Shown here one piece after another: positions 10,515-28,989 of a DNA stretch of 64,000 nt. The stretch spans positions 13,950,001 through 14,014,000 of the forward strand of contig NC_088788.1 of NCBI RefSeq assembly GCF_949628265.1, in the 5' to 3' direction. Source of the stretch: Cloeon dipterum (lineage: Eukaryota > Arthropoda > Insecta > Ephemeroptera > Baetidae). The translations under genes and the position numbers were made by a program. Within the stretch, counting starts at the first letter, position 1, and the number at the start of each line of letters is the position of its first letter. The notes under the pieces were generated by a model that saw only the letters and a program-made list of their open reading frames with translations, was not told the origin of the DNA and searched no databases.

Positions 10515-13500
10515 CTCACACATATTTCCTGCCTAAGAGTAATCACGACGCAACATATCAAGCAATCGCATTAATGATTAGTACACACAAACACACACAC
10601 AGACGTTTCGATTGTTAGTTACCCCCGGCGTGCGTTGGACGACTCGTTTTCAAATTGCTCTTTTCTGCCGCTCTTTGTCACTCCTCTATAGGTCTAATTG
10701 TGTGTAATAGTGTAAGGAAAAAAACCGTTAAGATCAAAATTCGCCAATCATCAAAGTACAAGCAAGTCGGACGCCTTTCGACTCGCACTGGAAGAGAAAC
10801 AGTTCTAGGCCAAGCCACTTTTTCTTGTCGTTTTCACCCCCCGTGACGTCCCCGCCCCGCCCCCCTCTGAATGCGTGACTCTTCCTCGTGTCGGCGTGAG
10901 TGCGTATTTGCGTGTCACTCAAGTAGCAAGAAAGAAAGCTGCATATTATATCTCTAAGGTTGCCCCGTCGACATGCCAAACTACTGCCTCGGAACTTTCG
11001 TGGACTTTTGGCCAACTCAATATTAAATAAATAGTATATTTATGCTTTCTCTCATATCGGGCCATGTTGTTTGCAGTGGTGACTCTTATGAAATAAGTCA
11101 ATTTCCGTTGTCAGCAATCGTCCAGCAAACGAATGGAGCTTTTCGCGAGACGCCCCTCCCTGCAAGCGTGATTTCCGGATTTTTTGCCCCCCTTCGGCTC
11201 GAGCGGCTGCCGTCGATCCCTTTCGTCCGCCTCCCCGGCGCTTTCGTGGTGTACCGAGCGGCTGCCAGTGGCGCCACGTGCAGGCGTCGGCCTCGGCCGG
11301 GGCCTGCCACGCTTTTAAACCGCAGACGAAGCTCATGTTCAAATCCACGACGTGATTTGAAGGCCCGAAACAACTTGCGATTGCATTTTCCTCCCTCGTT
11401 CCACTGAAGACACTGCGCTGCGGACACCACGGGGCATCCGGTCGGGGCGGATTTCGCTCATTTGTCCGCACGGGTGGGTGGGAGGCTCGCCGTGTCGATT
11501 GTCGATATAAAGCCGCGGCTCTTTGCGTTGTTTACCAGCCGTGTGATAGCCAAGTACCTGAACGAAACGCCGCAAAGGTTCGACCACCACCATCACTACC
11601 ACCAACTGCAAAATCACCAAGTCATTTGGCTGCTCTTGAACTTTGAGAACGCTTCATTCCAATAATCGTTAGTTCTGTCATAAGCGCGCGTGTGATAATA
11701 TGTAATTAACCCCCTTTGAAATGTGCGAGCTGAAAAGAAAACGATCAAAAATTTGTGGTTCATTTCCGCGGCAGCTGGCTGAACTGGTTTAGCGAGCGGC
11801 TTTTCACTTGAATTTGCGCCCCAGCCGGGGTTAACAGAGCGCTTGTTCCCGCCTCGTCAGGGTCGGCGACTGACCTAACTAACATTTGCTGGTCGAAACC
11901 GATTTGGTTGCTTGTTGAATTCCCGAGAGTTAACCACGAACACTGACTGAAAGGCAGCTAGCTATATAAAAAAAAATAGTCGATTACACCAGAGATCAAA
12001 TGAAGTAAAATGCGCTAAAAGTAAATTTACGCCGTAGGCTAATTTTTCAGCAGAGTATATTAAATATGAATTTCTCCGTGTGCCATGTTGGGAAAACTGG
12101 AAGAGAGTGATTTAGAGGAAAGGAAAGCTGTACTTTTATCGTGTCTCACGCGTTAGGCTTAAAACAAAAATCAGCAGTTTCGATTGTGACGGGGCAAGCG
12201 GACACTCTCCGCGGGTGTTCGTGTTTTTTCTTCCAAATCCACGCAATATATACTCAAGTTGGCAAAGTTTGCGGGCGAGAGTCTATGTGCTACGTTATTA
12301 TTTTAATTATTAGTACTATACTGTGACTGTAACAATTTATTATTACATGATATATATTATGAATATATGCAACACGCGCGTAAACTAGATTTAAGGATCA
12401 TACACACATAAACACTTACACTTACACACACACACGAACGCAGTTTGATTTTTGTAAGGTTAGAATTAGGATTTGAATTTCATAACTGTAACGTAATTAT
12501 AGAACTGGGTGTTTAAAGGGTGTTTGAAGGTGCTACGGTCTTTAGATAATACTAAAATACTTTGACACGAAGTGCGTACCAACACAATAGCGAGAATAGG
12601 CCGAGTGGGCCGGGTGGGCCGGCTGATCGCTAGACGGACCCGCTCCGGCGGCCCTCGGCGCGTAGTTTGTTTCTCATCGCGACTAGCACGTAAGCGCGCG
12701 TTTACCCTTCGTACGTACGCGTAAGGATTTTCATGTTCTCAAGGAAAGTGAATGAATAAAATTACACTATTCTACATTTATGAAAAACAACTAATTGTAA
12801 TTCAATTTCAATGTGACACTGCTGTTTTTTAATAATAAATGGATACTGCATACATATGAAAATATTGGTTATACTTTCAAAAGATTGAGCAAAACGTAGT
12901 TGTAAGTGTTGTGATGGACAAACATAGGAAATTATTTTAAAATAAAATTTGCAAAAAATTCCGACAAAAAATTCAAAGCAGATCAGATGCGAAAAGCACC
13001 AAAAATCCTTCCTGCATTGGTGGAGATGGCAAAAGACAAGAATTTATTTTGTTTTGTATAATTCTATATATTTAATCGTTGTAAGTCAGTCAATCTTATC
13101 GCAATGGGGTTGGAATAGCTTTTCGTTGCCTCCGATTCAAACACAGTAGACGCAAAATTAGACTCACACACACACTCTCTTTCTCCGTCTACTATTATCT
13201 AACTATAAAGTGAATATTATCCACCTATCTCTCTCTCTCTTTCTCTGATTTTCAAATTTAAATAATATGTATTTTAGCGGGCATTTGTGGAGTAAGCAAT
13301 TACGTGAAATCAAATCAATCGAATCTCACAACGTGCAAGTTTCCTCAGCAAAACAAAAACTGAAATCGTTTTACAACTAACTAATTAAGTTCTGCACCAA
13401 GTGCAAGCGAATGATAAGATAAACCGATTGGGGTGCCAAACTACTGAATTCTGCGACAGCCTCAAATTGTATCACAAATAGACAAAAATGCCCACGCTTG

Positions 13501-14273
13501 AATCAAAAGACGGCGCCGACGACGACAACCTCCTCCTCTCTCACTCTTTCATATCTACTCTTCTGGTGACAAAAAGAAAATCGATAAAACAAATATATAA
13601 AAAAAATCTCACAAGATAATCAACAAAACTGTTTCCTAATTGCTCAGACGAACATTTAAAGTGTAAGGACGTTCCTGTGATAAATGATTGCGATTTCGTT
13701 ACTTAAACTTAACTATATAATTACTAGAGTTCAGTAACAACACAACTGGCGGCGGCGCCAGACACGAAGGAGGCGGGGTCGGCGCCGACTTGACGCACTT
13801 CCCAGCAAGCGACACGAACATTCTGAGACGTGCTGTGAAAAAAAAGAAAGGGTCGGGGATCATCCCCGCCGATTAAGCACTCAAATTCTGCTGCTTTTTA
13901 CGAGACAACCCTCGGCACTGAAACAAATTTTTTTCTCACACCCACTGACGAAAAGAAATGAAAAAATAATAAGAGAAAACTTGAGGAGAAGGGCGAATGG
14001 GCAGGCATTTTCGCGAATGCTCAAATATCTTGGCTGTAGACGCGCGCGGTTCCTGCCGCGCTCTCGACGATACAAATCGCGCGAGCGACTTCTAAACTCA
14101 CTGCAATTATATAATGGTAAATATTATTACACGTCGCACTGTGCGTCCTATTCTGTTATGATTCATTCATTTTTATTCCCTAAGTTGAGAATGACGGAAA
14201 CAAAAATAATTAAGGGGATTAGTCAATTCAACAATCGCGACCAACGACTTTTATTTTCCGCGGTCCCTTCATA

Positions 14274-14299
14274 CTCTCTCTCTCTCTCTCTCCCTCTCT
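14274..14299. repeat. (CT)n microsatellite
   Basis: Near-uninterrupted CT tract of about 26 bp in the presumed gawky 3' UTR. Confidence 0.85.
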
Positions 14300-15670
14300 A
14301 TCTTAAAGGTTTTAACTTGCGCCAAACACACTCACTCACTTCTACCTGCTTCCCTCTCGATATTTAAAAGATAAATAAATACTTAATAAGCACTGACAAA
14401 AACATATGCTACAAACTAAGCAGGAAACTTGCATTCGCACAAAATTTTTTTAAAAATACGTAGGTCGATTTGCCTTTTTTGTTCTGCTCGAGTTTAAAAT
14501 TTTTAAAATGTATTGCGCGAAAACGTCCTTTCCGTTTGGAACGGCTCACAAAACAAATCGAGTGCTAGAGGAGGGTTTTCCATTTTTTTTTCAAGTCCTC
14601 TGAGACTCCGAATAGTATTGCTGTAATTGTGATCTGTTAATTACAAAGACGAAAATATTTCTAAAAAAAAGGATAAGATGAAGCAAAATTTTTTTATTGC
14701 AATTGGGCATCGGAAATGCATCAAACCGCAAATAATAAACAAAAACAAAAATACTGCGTGCGATATATTTTTCGTGTTGTTTATCGATATTGCGAGAAAC
14801 GAACCGCTTGTGTATCCACCAATACTTGATGTGCCCCCGATTTTAAAAACACTGTGTTCCACTGGATGATGCTTAAACGTAAATGAATCAACTGAAATAC
14901 CAAAAATCAATATCATTGTTGCCATTAATATATACATTAAAAGTAATCAATAATCGACCAAGAACGAACAGCACAGCAACAAAACTGTTTCTTTCTGGTG
15001 TAGTTTTGCATTCAAACTGTCTGTCACTCTGATATCTCGCATGTTTCGATTTTTCCACTCGTACACTAAACTTATCAAGAGAGTGATATGGCCTAACCGG
15101 AAGGACAGTAAAATAAAAAAGACAAGAATTCGCTTTTCACACACACAGACCAAAAGAATGTCACAGTTCCCAGGACCCAAGACTTAGTGCAAATTTAATT
15201 TGCACACGACTTTTCGACATTTTGGCTGGACGAAAATGGCAATTCTTGGCGAACTCGGTTGAATCAAAGTTGGCTGTTCCTTCCCCCAAATCTCTGCCTA
15301 AATTGTTTGGCTTGCACAAAAATTTGGATTCGAGCGGGCCGCTGAATCGGCTGCAAGTCCGTCTCTATAGCCTTATTAGCACCTATCTCACAGCTCGACC
15401 TTTGATTCAATATGCAAATCGACGACGATATGTTTTGTATTAATTCACAAACACACACGTCTCTCTCTTGATAACAAAAAAAAAACAGCAAAAAACACGC
15501 GCGTATATATTGTATAACCTTAAACACGCCATTGTCCCCTTCGATCATCGCTCGTGTAGGATTGATTGCGCGATGGGCTAATGTTTTAATCTTAAGCTTG
15601 CTACACACAGACACACACACTATACTTGCTACCCGAACGAGCAAGAACTTAAATGAATCCGCCGCGCGGC

Positions 15671-15723
15671 GGCACCCCTGCCCGCGCCGCTCGTTCCCTG
15701 CTCGACGGACGGGCAGGGGCGCC
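15671..15723 (+). other. GC-rich stem-loop
   Basis: Arms GGCACCCCTGCCCG (15671-15684) and CGGGCAGGGGCGCC (15710-15723) pair at 13 of 14 positions around a 25-nt loop. The stem is nearly all G-C, so it should be very stable as RNA. It lies about 340 nt before the proposed distal gawky poly(A) signal. The stem is too short for a normal pre-miRNA. Confidence 0.6.
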
Positions 15724-16057
15724 CTGCTTCCACCCTGGCGGTGCTCCTCTCGGCTGATTTCGCTTACACACACATTACACATTCACCGTTCTGTTGTTTC
15801 CTTGAGTCATGCGATGAGATGATAATAATTGTAATAATAGGTAATATATCAGTGTTCTGTTTGAATTTTGTTTCCTAATGTATGGTCTGAGCAAGAAGCC
15901 ACATTGCGCGTGTTCACCGCTTGGCTGAAGAAATTTTTGTTTATTTATCAATTATATTGACAAAAGAGAGATGAATTAATATGATATAAGTAATAATTAC
16001 AAAATAATCTACCATCCTTTATGTGTAATGACCAGTACTACAATGTATGTTGCGTTG

Positions 16058-16063
16058 AATAAA
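16058..16063 (+). terminator. AATAAA, candidate distal gawky poly(A) signal
   Basis: AATAAA followed within 20 nt by GGGTGTCTTTCAGTGTC, a GT-rich element of the kind found downstream of cleavage sites. It is the last such signal before the convergent protease gene. Confidence 0.45.
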
Positions 16064-16149
16064 GGGTGTCTTTCAGTGTCAAAATTGCCGTTTTATTTAC
16101 TACGACTTACCCCTTAAAAATCACTCAGATTTGGTGAAATATGTATATA

Positions 16150-16159
16150 TTTATTTATT
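16150..16159 (-). terminator. overlapping AATAAA signals, candidate protease poly(A) signal
   Basis: Plus-strand TTTATTTATT gives two overlapping AATAAA on the minus strand, about 255 nt past the protease stop codon. Another AATAAA (minus) is at 16092-16097. The presumed protease 3' UTR is 16414 down to about 16130; this and the gawky end leave under 100 bp between convergent transcripts. Confidence 0.5.
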
Positions 16160-16414
16160 TGTATAAATACAGCTTACAAAACTAAAAACTCGTATCCAGC
16201 GCTTGAATTTTTTCTCACTTCAAAAAGAAATGAGAGCATATTTAAATTTAAGACAAGAATATTTTCACTCAATCACATAAATATTAAATTAACATCTCAT
16301 TTCATACACCAGTCACACGAATTGTTGCACTCTCGACTCTCTCAATTTTCACTCCGACCAGAGTATGCTTCATTGGAATACCCGTGTGATTGTCATCGGC
16401 GCATCAGGAGTATA

Positions 16415-23729
<7,315 letters not shown>

Positions 23730-23756
23730 GTCCGCTTGGTTGACGGACGCAGGGCT

Positions 23757-23762
23757 GACTGA
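23757..23762 (-). promoter_or_regulatory. candidate arthropod initiator (TCAGTC) for the protease
   Basis: Minus-strand TCAGTC matches the arthropod TCAGT initiator, with its A at 23760, 31 nt before the ATG. A weak TTAAAG lies about 30 bp upstream of it. Assignment is by motif only. Confidence 0.35.
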
Positions 23763-26700
23763 CTCTTTGCTCGCTCCGTTACACGCTCCTTTAACGGGGA
23801 GCTGGATGTGCGGCACGCGCGAGAGCGACCAGCGACCACGACCACGCCGACCCAGCGAACGAGGAAAACTGAAACGCAAAGCAAGCGAGCGCTCACCAAG
23901 TTGCGAGTTGGGTGCCTCTGCTCTGCTCTCTTCGCGGTCGCCCTTCCTCGCCTCAAGTTTTCTGCACCTCACCGTTTGAGTGATGTAACCAATTTCTAAG
24001 ATGAGCGAATGCTTGAAAAAATGGCAACTTGTGGACAAAATATTTTTTCTGGCCAGATGTTTTCCTTGAAAATTAGCTTCTTTTGGCAATCTTTTATTAC
24101 TGATTTGGATAGTGAATAGCCGTTAGTTTTACCTTGATTAAATTGTTTTCAAAAATTAAAATAACTGAAACGGATAAGACTACTTTAAATCATGTTAACA
24201 GATCAACATTCTGTGATTTAAAATTGATTGCCAAAGGTTAGAACATTTTTTAATAAATTACAAGCAAAAAGGTATGACATATTCTACGTATTTTTTTAGC
24301 TCAGATTTTCCAATAATATTATTCAAATGACTAATCGATAAAATCTTAATCAAGTCAGAGTCAAAGAGAGTCAGAGTTGGAAAAATCCGATCCGAAATTT
24401 TTATACCTACTGTTCATTGAAAGACACCAAATTAGCACGAATCGAGGGACTTTAATTGAGACAATAATAGAGCCTTCCTGTCTACCACAAAAAAACGCCT
24501 ACTGTAAATCAGCCCTTCAAACACTTTTCTTAAATAATCATTGAAATTAAGCGCCTAAATCATTTTTTTCCAAGATTGAAACTTTCAGGGGGTTTTATAA
24601 TATTTGAGGGTAGTTTTTTTTAAATGTTTTGTTCTAGACTTGGAATTTATTTAACTCATGCACTTTCCAACGTAAAATTTGAAGGGGAAATTTTAATTCA
24701 ACGGTTTAATAAGTTATGAGGGGCTCCAAAGGTGGAAAATCCTACTGGTATATATATTATAAATAAAATATTTACATCAAATATCTGAAGCAAGTTTTCT
24801 TTCAATTATTGATCATTTGACAATATTAATTAATTGGATATATGCTTCAACTTTCCAGAAAGTTTCCTTGATTTTTTTTGGCTGGGAAATATCAAGGATA
24901 ATGCTTGTTGGAGGTTAAATATTTTTCCTATCTATTTTCTGATTTAAAAAATGGAAATCTAGCTCCCTTGTTGCTCCGAAGTAACAAAATAAAAAAATTT
25001 CAAGATGAAATTAGCAGGTTCTAATTTCAATTTGAAAAATAAGAAAACTAGCGTGAATCTGTCTTCATTAGCATACAATAACATTTTTGACTAACTTAAA
25101 AGTTTTGCAGAAAGAACAAAAGTTGTACGAAAATTTTGGTCATTAAAAAGTTGAAATTTAAAACTGCTAACGGAACAATTATGCTCTAATGTTAAGTTTT
25201 ATAAATTTATTAGATTATAGAGCCCATGGGACAAACCTCAAGTGAAAATTTGAATTATTCTCAGAACCTATAAATATGGTTCGTCAATCGATTTGTCTCA
25301 TAAAAAACTGCCTTTTCTTAACTGTCTATTGACCAAAATTAATCTAAATTTAACCTAATCTGTATTTTACATTCGAATCTAGAATTTTTAAAACATCCGC
25401 AAATTGCTGTTTTAATTGTTAAATCGTAAAATTTCAATAACAGATATTGCCTCACTCCAGGCTTGTAGAATTAAATGAGAACATTTTTTATAGTTCAAAC
25501 GAAGAATCCGGTGATGAGTTTCTTTGTTTAAAATTAAGTAAAAGCCATCTAAATTGAGTTCAAGCGCTAAAAACCCCTCATATTTTAATTGCGCATTGAT
25601 AATTCGTAATGGGAAATGTAGCGGAGCTAACAAGAATTTCTAAAACCAGGACAAATGAGGGCTCTCTTGCGTCAGGGCACGTGACACGCACTGGATGCAC
25701 CATTGGTTTTTTCGCCGGTGTGTGTGTGTGCTGTGTTTGTGACTCAAGCTGCGGTCGGTTAACTCTCCATCGCGCGGGATGGGCGGCGATTTTCATTTTC
25801 AAAGAAGCTGCCCACAAAGCCGCATTTTTGTAACCAGCCGGCGGCGGCGCTAATTTTATTATTCACCGCGAGCTTCAGGATGCGCGAAAGTTGTTTAATT
25901 CGTAAACTGCTCTTTGGAGCCGCGTAGAGAGTTTAGAAACGGAAAGCGACGAGCAAAACACGCGGATAATTGTTTCTCCGCGCGCGCGCGCGAGCGCGCG
26001 GCGTCCGCTTTGTTCCAGTTCTCAATTGCAACCAAGTGGATTTGAATTTCTCTTCTCCTTTTCTACGCCTTTATTTTTCTAAGCGAGCTGTCTGGCTGAT
26101 AATGACGTTTTAGTGCGTCTGCGTGCTAATTAAATTTCGCACGCTCTTTCGTCTCTTTCGTTTTTATATTTATCTCCTCTTGCTGACGTGATAAATGAGC
26201 ATTCGCTAATTTGCTAGAGCGAAAATTATACCCTCGAGTAATCTGATTAAAGTGGATTGATACTAACACTTTTTTCTCTCGAGTAAGCGGTTTTTCGAAT
26301 TGGTTCAGTGAGAAAAAATTAAAAAAAAAACAGCTTCAATAATTTTGTCAATTTTATAAAAAAATTTACAGCACGCGACGTGACCCTTTTTTCATGACAG
26401 ATTTAGATTTCTTTCCTCGATGCCTTTTGACAAGGTAAAATATATTTCTACAGGACAGGTGCTTTCCATTTAAGGATATTGATTTATCAACAAGGATCTT
26501 TTAGGGTCGGTATCATTCCTCTTTATTCAACGGAAAATTTATCTCCTGGCACATGCTTCCGTTCAGACGAGTGATTTCAATTCATTTAGTGTATCAATTA
26601 GACGCTGGTGTGCGCATAAAGGTCATCTCGCGCGGGACTTCTTAATCTGGCATTTCAAGGCGAGGAGGAAAAATAAATTGGTGAGAACAATAAGAAGAAG

Positions 26701-27822
26701 CAGGATGAGCGCGAGTTGATTAAATCAACGGTTTGCACTTAGCTGGATTTCGCCATAAATAAAAATGTAATCACAGAATTGTCTGTAACCTTTAAAATCT
26801 GAGACTGTCTGAGCTTGATGTGATAATCATAGTTGCAATAAATCGAAAGGTTGCACAAAATTAAATTTCACTTTGACGGACCTCAAAGCTGTAACAAATG
26901 GTTGAGTAAAAGCTGTGTCTCGGGAGGAAAGAAGCCGCACAAAATAATTGCGTTGTCACGTGACTGCAGAAAAATGACACATAAAGCGAGCGGCCTCCGA
27001 GAGCCTGAAGCCACAATTCGGGTAATCCAGCCAGTGCACCGTGCACGAATAAGAAAACCAGTCTGCTTGTCTGCTGTACGCCGGGCGAGAAATAACATCC
27101 TTTACAGTTAAGCAAACATCTGACTGTGTTTTCGTAAGTATGCAAATCAGAAGAGAGTTGGCGAACATTCCTTGGGTTTGCCAAGGAGTATTTTAGTTTG
27201 TTAGAGATTAAAAAATTAAATTTAATTTGGATTACGAAACATGGCATCTCAGGCAAGATTTTGATTGAATAGTCTTCACTTTTGAATAAATAACATTTTT
27301 TTATTCACTCTTCTCTGAGAGTGAATATAACCTTTTTTTAATCTATCTGAGCATTAATTTTGTTTTAAAATACTTCTTGCATTACCGCCAAAACGAACAA
27401 GACGTGAATTGTTTCCACTTTGCAAAGATGTGTGTGAATGATTTGAAAATGTTAGAAAAACTTCTAAAGTGAAACATGAAAGTAATCTAAAAAATGTAAC
27501 AAAACCTAATTTTATTCGTAAAAAAACTGCGAGGACTGTAAAACTGATAAAAAATTATTGCACAAAATATGCGAAGAAATTAAATCATGAGTAAAATTTC
27601 TTAGCGTGAGAAGCGAAAAAATATGCAATTTTCCTTGGTTATATTAGCCAATTTAGACGGTTGGTTTAAAACGGTTCAAATGGATTGAAAAAGCATGATT
27701 CCGGCTCATTTGGTCACGCAACGATTGGAAGCTCAGAAAAAAATTGACGATCGTCTAAATTTCACATTCCCAAAACATCAATATTTTTGGCAAACGATTA
27801 GAAAAAAAACTTCATAATTTTC
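23763..27822. other. 4.1-kb intergenic region between divergent protease and small heat-shock genes
   Basis: Mostly AT-rich with no supportable gene. A GC-balanced island at about 25630-26240 contains a CG-dinucleotide tract. A perfect inverted repeat, ATTCACTCT/AGAGTGAAT with a 6-nt loop, is at 27303-27326. It should hold the promoters of both flanking genes. Confidence 0.7.
25979..26001. repeat. (CG)n tract
   Basis: Seven CG dinucleotides (25979-25992), an AG interruption, then more CG. Alternating CG is the strongest Z-DNA-forming sequence. It sits in a GC-rich island between the divergent genes. Confidence 0.85.
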
Positions 27823-27825
27823 ATG

Positions 27826-27833
27826 GATATATT
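27826..27833 (+). promoter_or_regulatory. TATA-like element for the small heat-shock gene
   Basis: TATATTAG lies 51 bp upstream of the preferred ATG (27877). It would place initiation near 27857, giving a short 5' UTR and putting the Met at 27823 outside the transcript. I found no clear heat-shock element (inverted GAA/TTC with 2-nt spacing) in the 350 bp upstream. Confidence 0.3.
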
Positions 27834-27876
27834 AGTTTACACAAAGGTGTTTTGTGACAGAAGTCTTAACACGAAA

Positions 27877-28113
27877 ATGACTACTGTGACTGACCTGCCG
27901 TCGCTGCTGGAGGACATGATGAAGCCCTCAAGCAGTTTGTTTGACGCGGACTTTGACCTGAACCTGCTGAAGAACGACGAGGTGCTGCGGGCGCTGATGC
28001 CGACGCACGGTGTCACCACGCTGCGCTGCGCCAACTTCCAGAAACGCCGCTTTTCGGACAAGACCATTTGCGACGAGTCCAATCTCCCCACCGTCGACGC
28101 AAGCGGCTTTCAC
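27877..28113 (+). CDS. small heat-shock protein exon 1
   Basis: 79 codons: N-terminal arm up to SGFH, donor CAC|GTAACT in phase 0. Contains a Leu/Asp-rich segment (ADFDLNLLKNDEVLRAL) and a basic stretch (NFQKRRF). Confidence 0.85.
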
Positions 28114-28857
28114 GTAACTAAAATTTTATTTAAGTTAAATTTGATATCAACCAAAAATTGCCAAACGGTTGAAATATAGAATTAAATTAAAGGAAAACGA
28201 CCAAATCCATTAAATAAAAGTAATAAACACGCAGGGGATGGTACGAAATAGCTCTAACCTTCTCCAAATTGGGTAAGAAAATGGAAAACTATTTTAAGAT
28301 AAAATTTAAACTGCATGTTCCTGTACTGTTGTCAATTAAAATATAATTTTAAAATACCATAGTGTTGATTTTGAGAGAAAATCATTAATTTTTCAACAGT
28401 TTGATTTTCCCATAACATTTTAATGAAATAGTAATTAAATAAAAAAAACCTATATCATTCTCAGGTGAATGTGGACATGAAGGCGTTCAAAGAAGAGGAG
28501 ATAGTGGTGAAGACGTCGGGCAACCAGCTGATCGTGGAGGGCAAGCAAGAGGAGGTGCAGGGCGCAAAAGGCACATTGAGGCGTCACTTCGTGCGCCGCT
28601 ACGTCATCCCCGAGCACGTCGATCTGGAGAAGGTCGAGTGCAGACTGACTGAGGATGGATTTCTGGCGGTGAATGTGCCGTTAAAGGAAACCGTGCCATC
28701 CATTGCTGAGGAGGAGAGGGTCATTCCCATCATTTCGGCTACGCAGGATAAGGTTGAGAAGCCGGAGGGGGATGCTGAGAAAGAGGAACCTGCGGAAGAG
28801 GGCGAAGATCACGAAGACGCACAAGAGGAAGGAGGGTGTGAAAATCCTCAAATTTAG
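27877..28857 (+). CDS. small heat-shock protein (alpha-crystallin family), two exons
   Basis: Exons 27877-28113 and 28465-28857 join in frame to 209 residues plus stop TAG. The alpha-crystallin domain spans about residues 77-152: FHVNVDMKAFKEEEIVVK, LIVEGKQEE, RRHFVRRYVIPE and DGFLAVNVPL. An I-P-I motif (167-169), the usual subunit-docking IxI, is followed by a strongly acidic Glu-rich tail. Such proteins are ATP-independent holdase chaperones forming oligomers in the cytoplasm. The N-terminal arm (LPSLLEDMMKPSS) is not one I recognise, so I cannot pick a subfamily. The ATG at 27877 has AAA before it, a better context than the in-frame ATG at 27823, which would add 18 residues. The family is often intronless; here an intron falls exactly at the start of the domain. 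Confidence 0.92.
28114..28464 (+). other. intron of the small heat-shock gene, 351 bp
   Basis: AT-rich, GTAACT donor, ATTCTCAG acceptor. It separates GFH from VNVDM at the first strand of the alpha-crystallin domain. Nothing else seen. Confidence 0.88.
28465..28857 (+). CDS. small heat-shock protein exon 2 (alpha-crystallin domain)
   Basis: 130 codons plus TAG. Carries the whole conserved domain, including the R-x-F-x-R-R-Y core and the DG-L-V strand, then the VIPI motif and the acidic C-terminal tail. Confidence 0.95.
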   Translation: MNVDMKAFKEEEIVVKTSGNQLIVEGKQEEVQGAKGTLRRHFVRRYVIPEHVDLEKVECRLTEDGFLAVNVPLKETVPSIAEEERVIPIISATQDKVEKPEGDAEKEEPAEEGEDHEDAQEEGGCENPQI

Positions 28858-28966
28858 TGATTTGAACCAAAATTTACTATGAAAATACTTTCACACGCAA
28901 CTCTCACTGATGCATGCCTTCAAAGTTTTAGTGCACATATCTAGTCAGATAAAGTTCCTTTTTCAA

Positions 28967-28972
28967 AATAAA
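28967..28972 (+). terminator. AATAAA poly(A) signal of the small heat-shock gene
   Basis: AATAAA 110 nt after the stop codon, followed by a T-rich sequence. It implies a short 3' UTR of roughly 130 nt. Confidence 0.6.
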
Positions 28973-28989
28973 AGTTATCTTTAGGTTAT

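Larger units (their letters stand above)
4330..14633 (+). promoter_or_regulatory. scattered K-box motifs (TGTGAT), possible miR-2-family sites
   Basis: TGTGAT starts at 4330, 5707, 6513, 6520, 6914, 7003, 7814, 8067, 9126, 9544, 10077, 11542, 11691, 12910, 13676 and 14628. K-boxes are complementary to the seed of the invertebrate miR-2/6/11/13/308 family. Two Brd-box-like AGCTTTA motifs are at 5136-5142 and 6604. Site function is not shown by sequence alone. Confidence 0.4.
4146..16063 (+). other. gw: gene-free 11.9-kb region; probable very long gawky 3' UTR
   Basis: No supportable ORF, splice-linked exon or RNA gene was seen on either strand. Candidate polyadenylation signals (AATAAA) lie at 4422-4427, 5404-5409, 8111-8116 and others; the last, at 16058-16063, is followed by a GT-rich stretch and then by the convergent protease gene. 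Composition is mixed, with CA-rich runs, T-rich stretches and GC-rich patches at 11140-11340, 12600-12720 and 15650-15740. Sense-strand TGTGAT motifs are clearly more frequent than ATCACA (16 against 5). Both points suggest transcribed UTR rather than plain intergenic DNA, but the 3' end is inferred only. A short form ending near 4440 is equally possible. Confidence 0.45.

Noticed and set aside
11042..11665. Overlapping ORFs of 90-140 codons on both strands
   Set aside because: GC-rich patch with open frames in many phases; translations have no recognisable domain and there are no matching splice partners.
15264..15782. 172-codon minus-strand ORF
   Set aside because: Overlaps a GC-rich stem-loop and other ORFs; no recognisable domain, low-complexity basic sequence. 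Read as a composition artefact in the presumed UTR.
23730..24089. Longer N-terminal extension of the protease frame upstream of 23729
   Set aside because: Would place an Arg/Ser-rich stretch before an ideal signal peptide, and an initiator-like TCAGTC lies inside it.
27823..27876. Upstream in-frame ATG of the small heat-shock gene
   Set aside because: Poor start context (T at -3) and just before a TATA-like element; the ATG at 27877 has A at -3. Not excluded.
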